From positions 1 through 64,000 of the forward strand of contig JALFLB010000012.1 in the NCBI GenBank assembly GCA_022775045.1: a DNA stretch of 64,000 nt. The letters run 5' to 3'. The position numbers were made by a program, and so were the translations under genes. Below the pieces are notes generated by a model. That model had not been told where the DNA came from. It did no database searches and worked only from the letters and a program-made list of their open reading frames with translations. This DNA is from Agathobacter sp. (lineage in GTDB: Bacteria; Bacillota; Clostridia; Lachnospirales; Lachnospiraceae). Positions 63,632-64,000 of the stretch are shown in pieces. Positions within the stretch are counted from its first letter, which is position 1, and the number at the start of each line of letters is the position of its first letter.

Positions 63632-64000
63632 TTATGAATTGCTTGGAAGGACATCCCCTACCTTACGGGACTTGTCCTTTTTCTCTTTCTTTTCTTTCTT
63701 GGAAAAAGGGACGTGTTTACTGCGGAGCTTGCCGCGGATGGCGGCATCGAGCTTCTTGTAGCGCTCTTCCTGGGCGTCCTCCTGCTCCCGGAAAAGATAG
63801 TTCATCTCCTTGAGAACAGTCTCCTTGACCTCCTGTCCGATATCAAGACTCAACGCCTCATTGTTCTGTGCAATAGCCCGTCCTACAATGTCACTCATCA
63901 GTTCCCGGAATTGAGCCATGCGCTCTTCGGCAGAAAGTTCGTTGATGACAGGCATGTCCGTTTCCTTGACCTGGGGAACAGTGGATACGGTTGTCTGCAA
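63632..64000 (-). CDS. Partial hypothetical protein at window edge, possibly the C-terminal part of a MerR-type regulator
   Basis: 122 residues are visible; the frame is open at the window end so the N-terminus is missing. The visible part is helical and charged (LSAEERMAQFRELMSDIVGRAIAQNNEAL... VLKEMNYLFREQEDAQEERYKKLDAAIR) and ends in a Lys-rich tail. The pattern of a KEM-YL-REQEEAEEERYKKLD helix resembles the C-terminal region of clostridial MerR-type or mobile-element DNA-binding proteins as I recall them. This is a weak assignment. Confidence 0.4.
   Translation of the reverse strand: MQTTVSTVPQVKETDMPVINELSAEERMAQFRELMSDIVGRAIAQNNEALSLDIGQEVKETVLKEMNYLFREQEDAQEERYKKLDAAIRGKLRSKHVPFSKKEKKEKKDKSRKVGDVLPSNS

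Overview
The window looks like chromosomal DNA from a gut-type Firmicute of the class Clostridia, most likely family Lachnospiraceae. The grounds are strong AGGAGG-type ribosome binding sites, sigma-A promoters of the TTGACA-17-TATAAT type, moderate GC, spore-maturation genes spmA/spmB, the clostridial order gdpP-rplI-dnaB, a large secreted GH13 amylase ending in a Big2-like domain, and many small zinc-ribbon membrane proteins. I do not commit to a genus. I see no prophage, transposase, CRISPR array or classical defence island.

Layout: (1) 1-360, 3' end of a 23S rRNA gene, then tRNA-Asn and tRNA-Cys. (2) 0.4-8.6 kb, a small hypothetical, a CPBP protease, an ECF sigma factor with a membrane beta-propeller partner, a three-gene ABC-2 exporter and a 1-phosphofructokinase-type kinase. 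(3) 8.7-13.8 kb, HPr and PTS enzyme I, rsmI and a DUF885 protein. (4) 13.9-19.6 kb, spmAB, a soluble chemoreceptor with a zinc-binding CZB domain, the KtrAB potassium channel, a sirtuin and a DUF951 protein. (5) 19.6-25.1 kb on the minus strand, a BlaI-type repressor with a BlaR1-like protein that has lost its protease, then panD, panC, panB and a PanG-like ketopantoate reductase. (6) 25.1-32.6 kb, rpsF-ssb-rpsR, a secreted CAP-domain protein and the amylase. (7) 32.7-45.5 kb, a reductive pyrimidine-catabolism island: PucR-type regulator, class III aminotransferase, iron alcohol dehydrogenase, an NMT1-type ABC importer, dihydropyrimidinase, PreA, an M20 carbamoyl-amino-acid hydrolase, a DUF523 remnant and a cytidylate-kinase-like protein. 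(8) 45.6-53.9 kb, a DUF975/two-component operon, NfeD with a band-7 protein, and gdpP-rplI-dnaB. (9) 53.9-63.3 kb, an uncharacterised cluster of zinc-ribbon membrane proteins, an ABC-2 transporter and a cell-wall amidase, followed by a ferredoxin and a partial gene at the window edge.

The pyrimidine island reads as uracil to dihydrouracil (PreA), to N-carbamoyl-beta-alanine (dihydropyrimidinase), to beta-alanine (M20 hydrolase), to malonate semialdehyde (aminotransferase), to 3-hydroxypropionate (alcohol dehydrogenase), with a dedicated importer. Four features stand out. The importer's binding protein appears circularly permuted: the canonical second half comes first. An identical 16-bp palindrome sits exactly 21 bp upstream of the -35 box of both forward promoters. 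The regulator gene and the importer operon both have an intrinsic-terminator hairpin right after the predicted transcription start. PreA carries the N-terminal Fe-S domain normally found in PreT, and no flavin/NAD(P)H subunit is seen.

Other observations: an HPr with Arg in place of the regulatory Ser46; a structured intergenic repeat in two copies with compensatory base changes (before ptsI and before panB); three matching dyads around the blaI promoter; and the translationally coupled zinc-ribbon/ABC/amidase cluster. All start choices, promoters and operators were read by eye; no database search was run.
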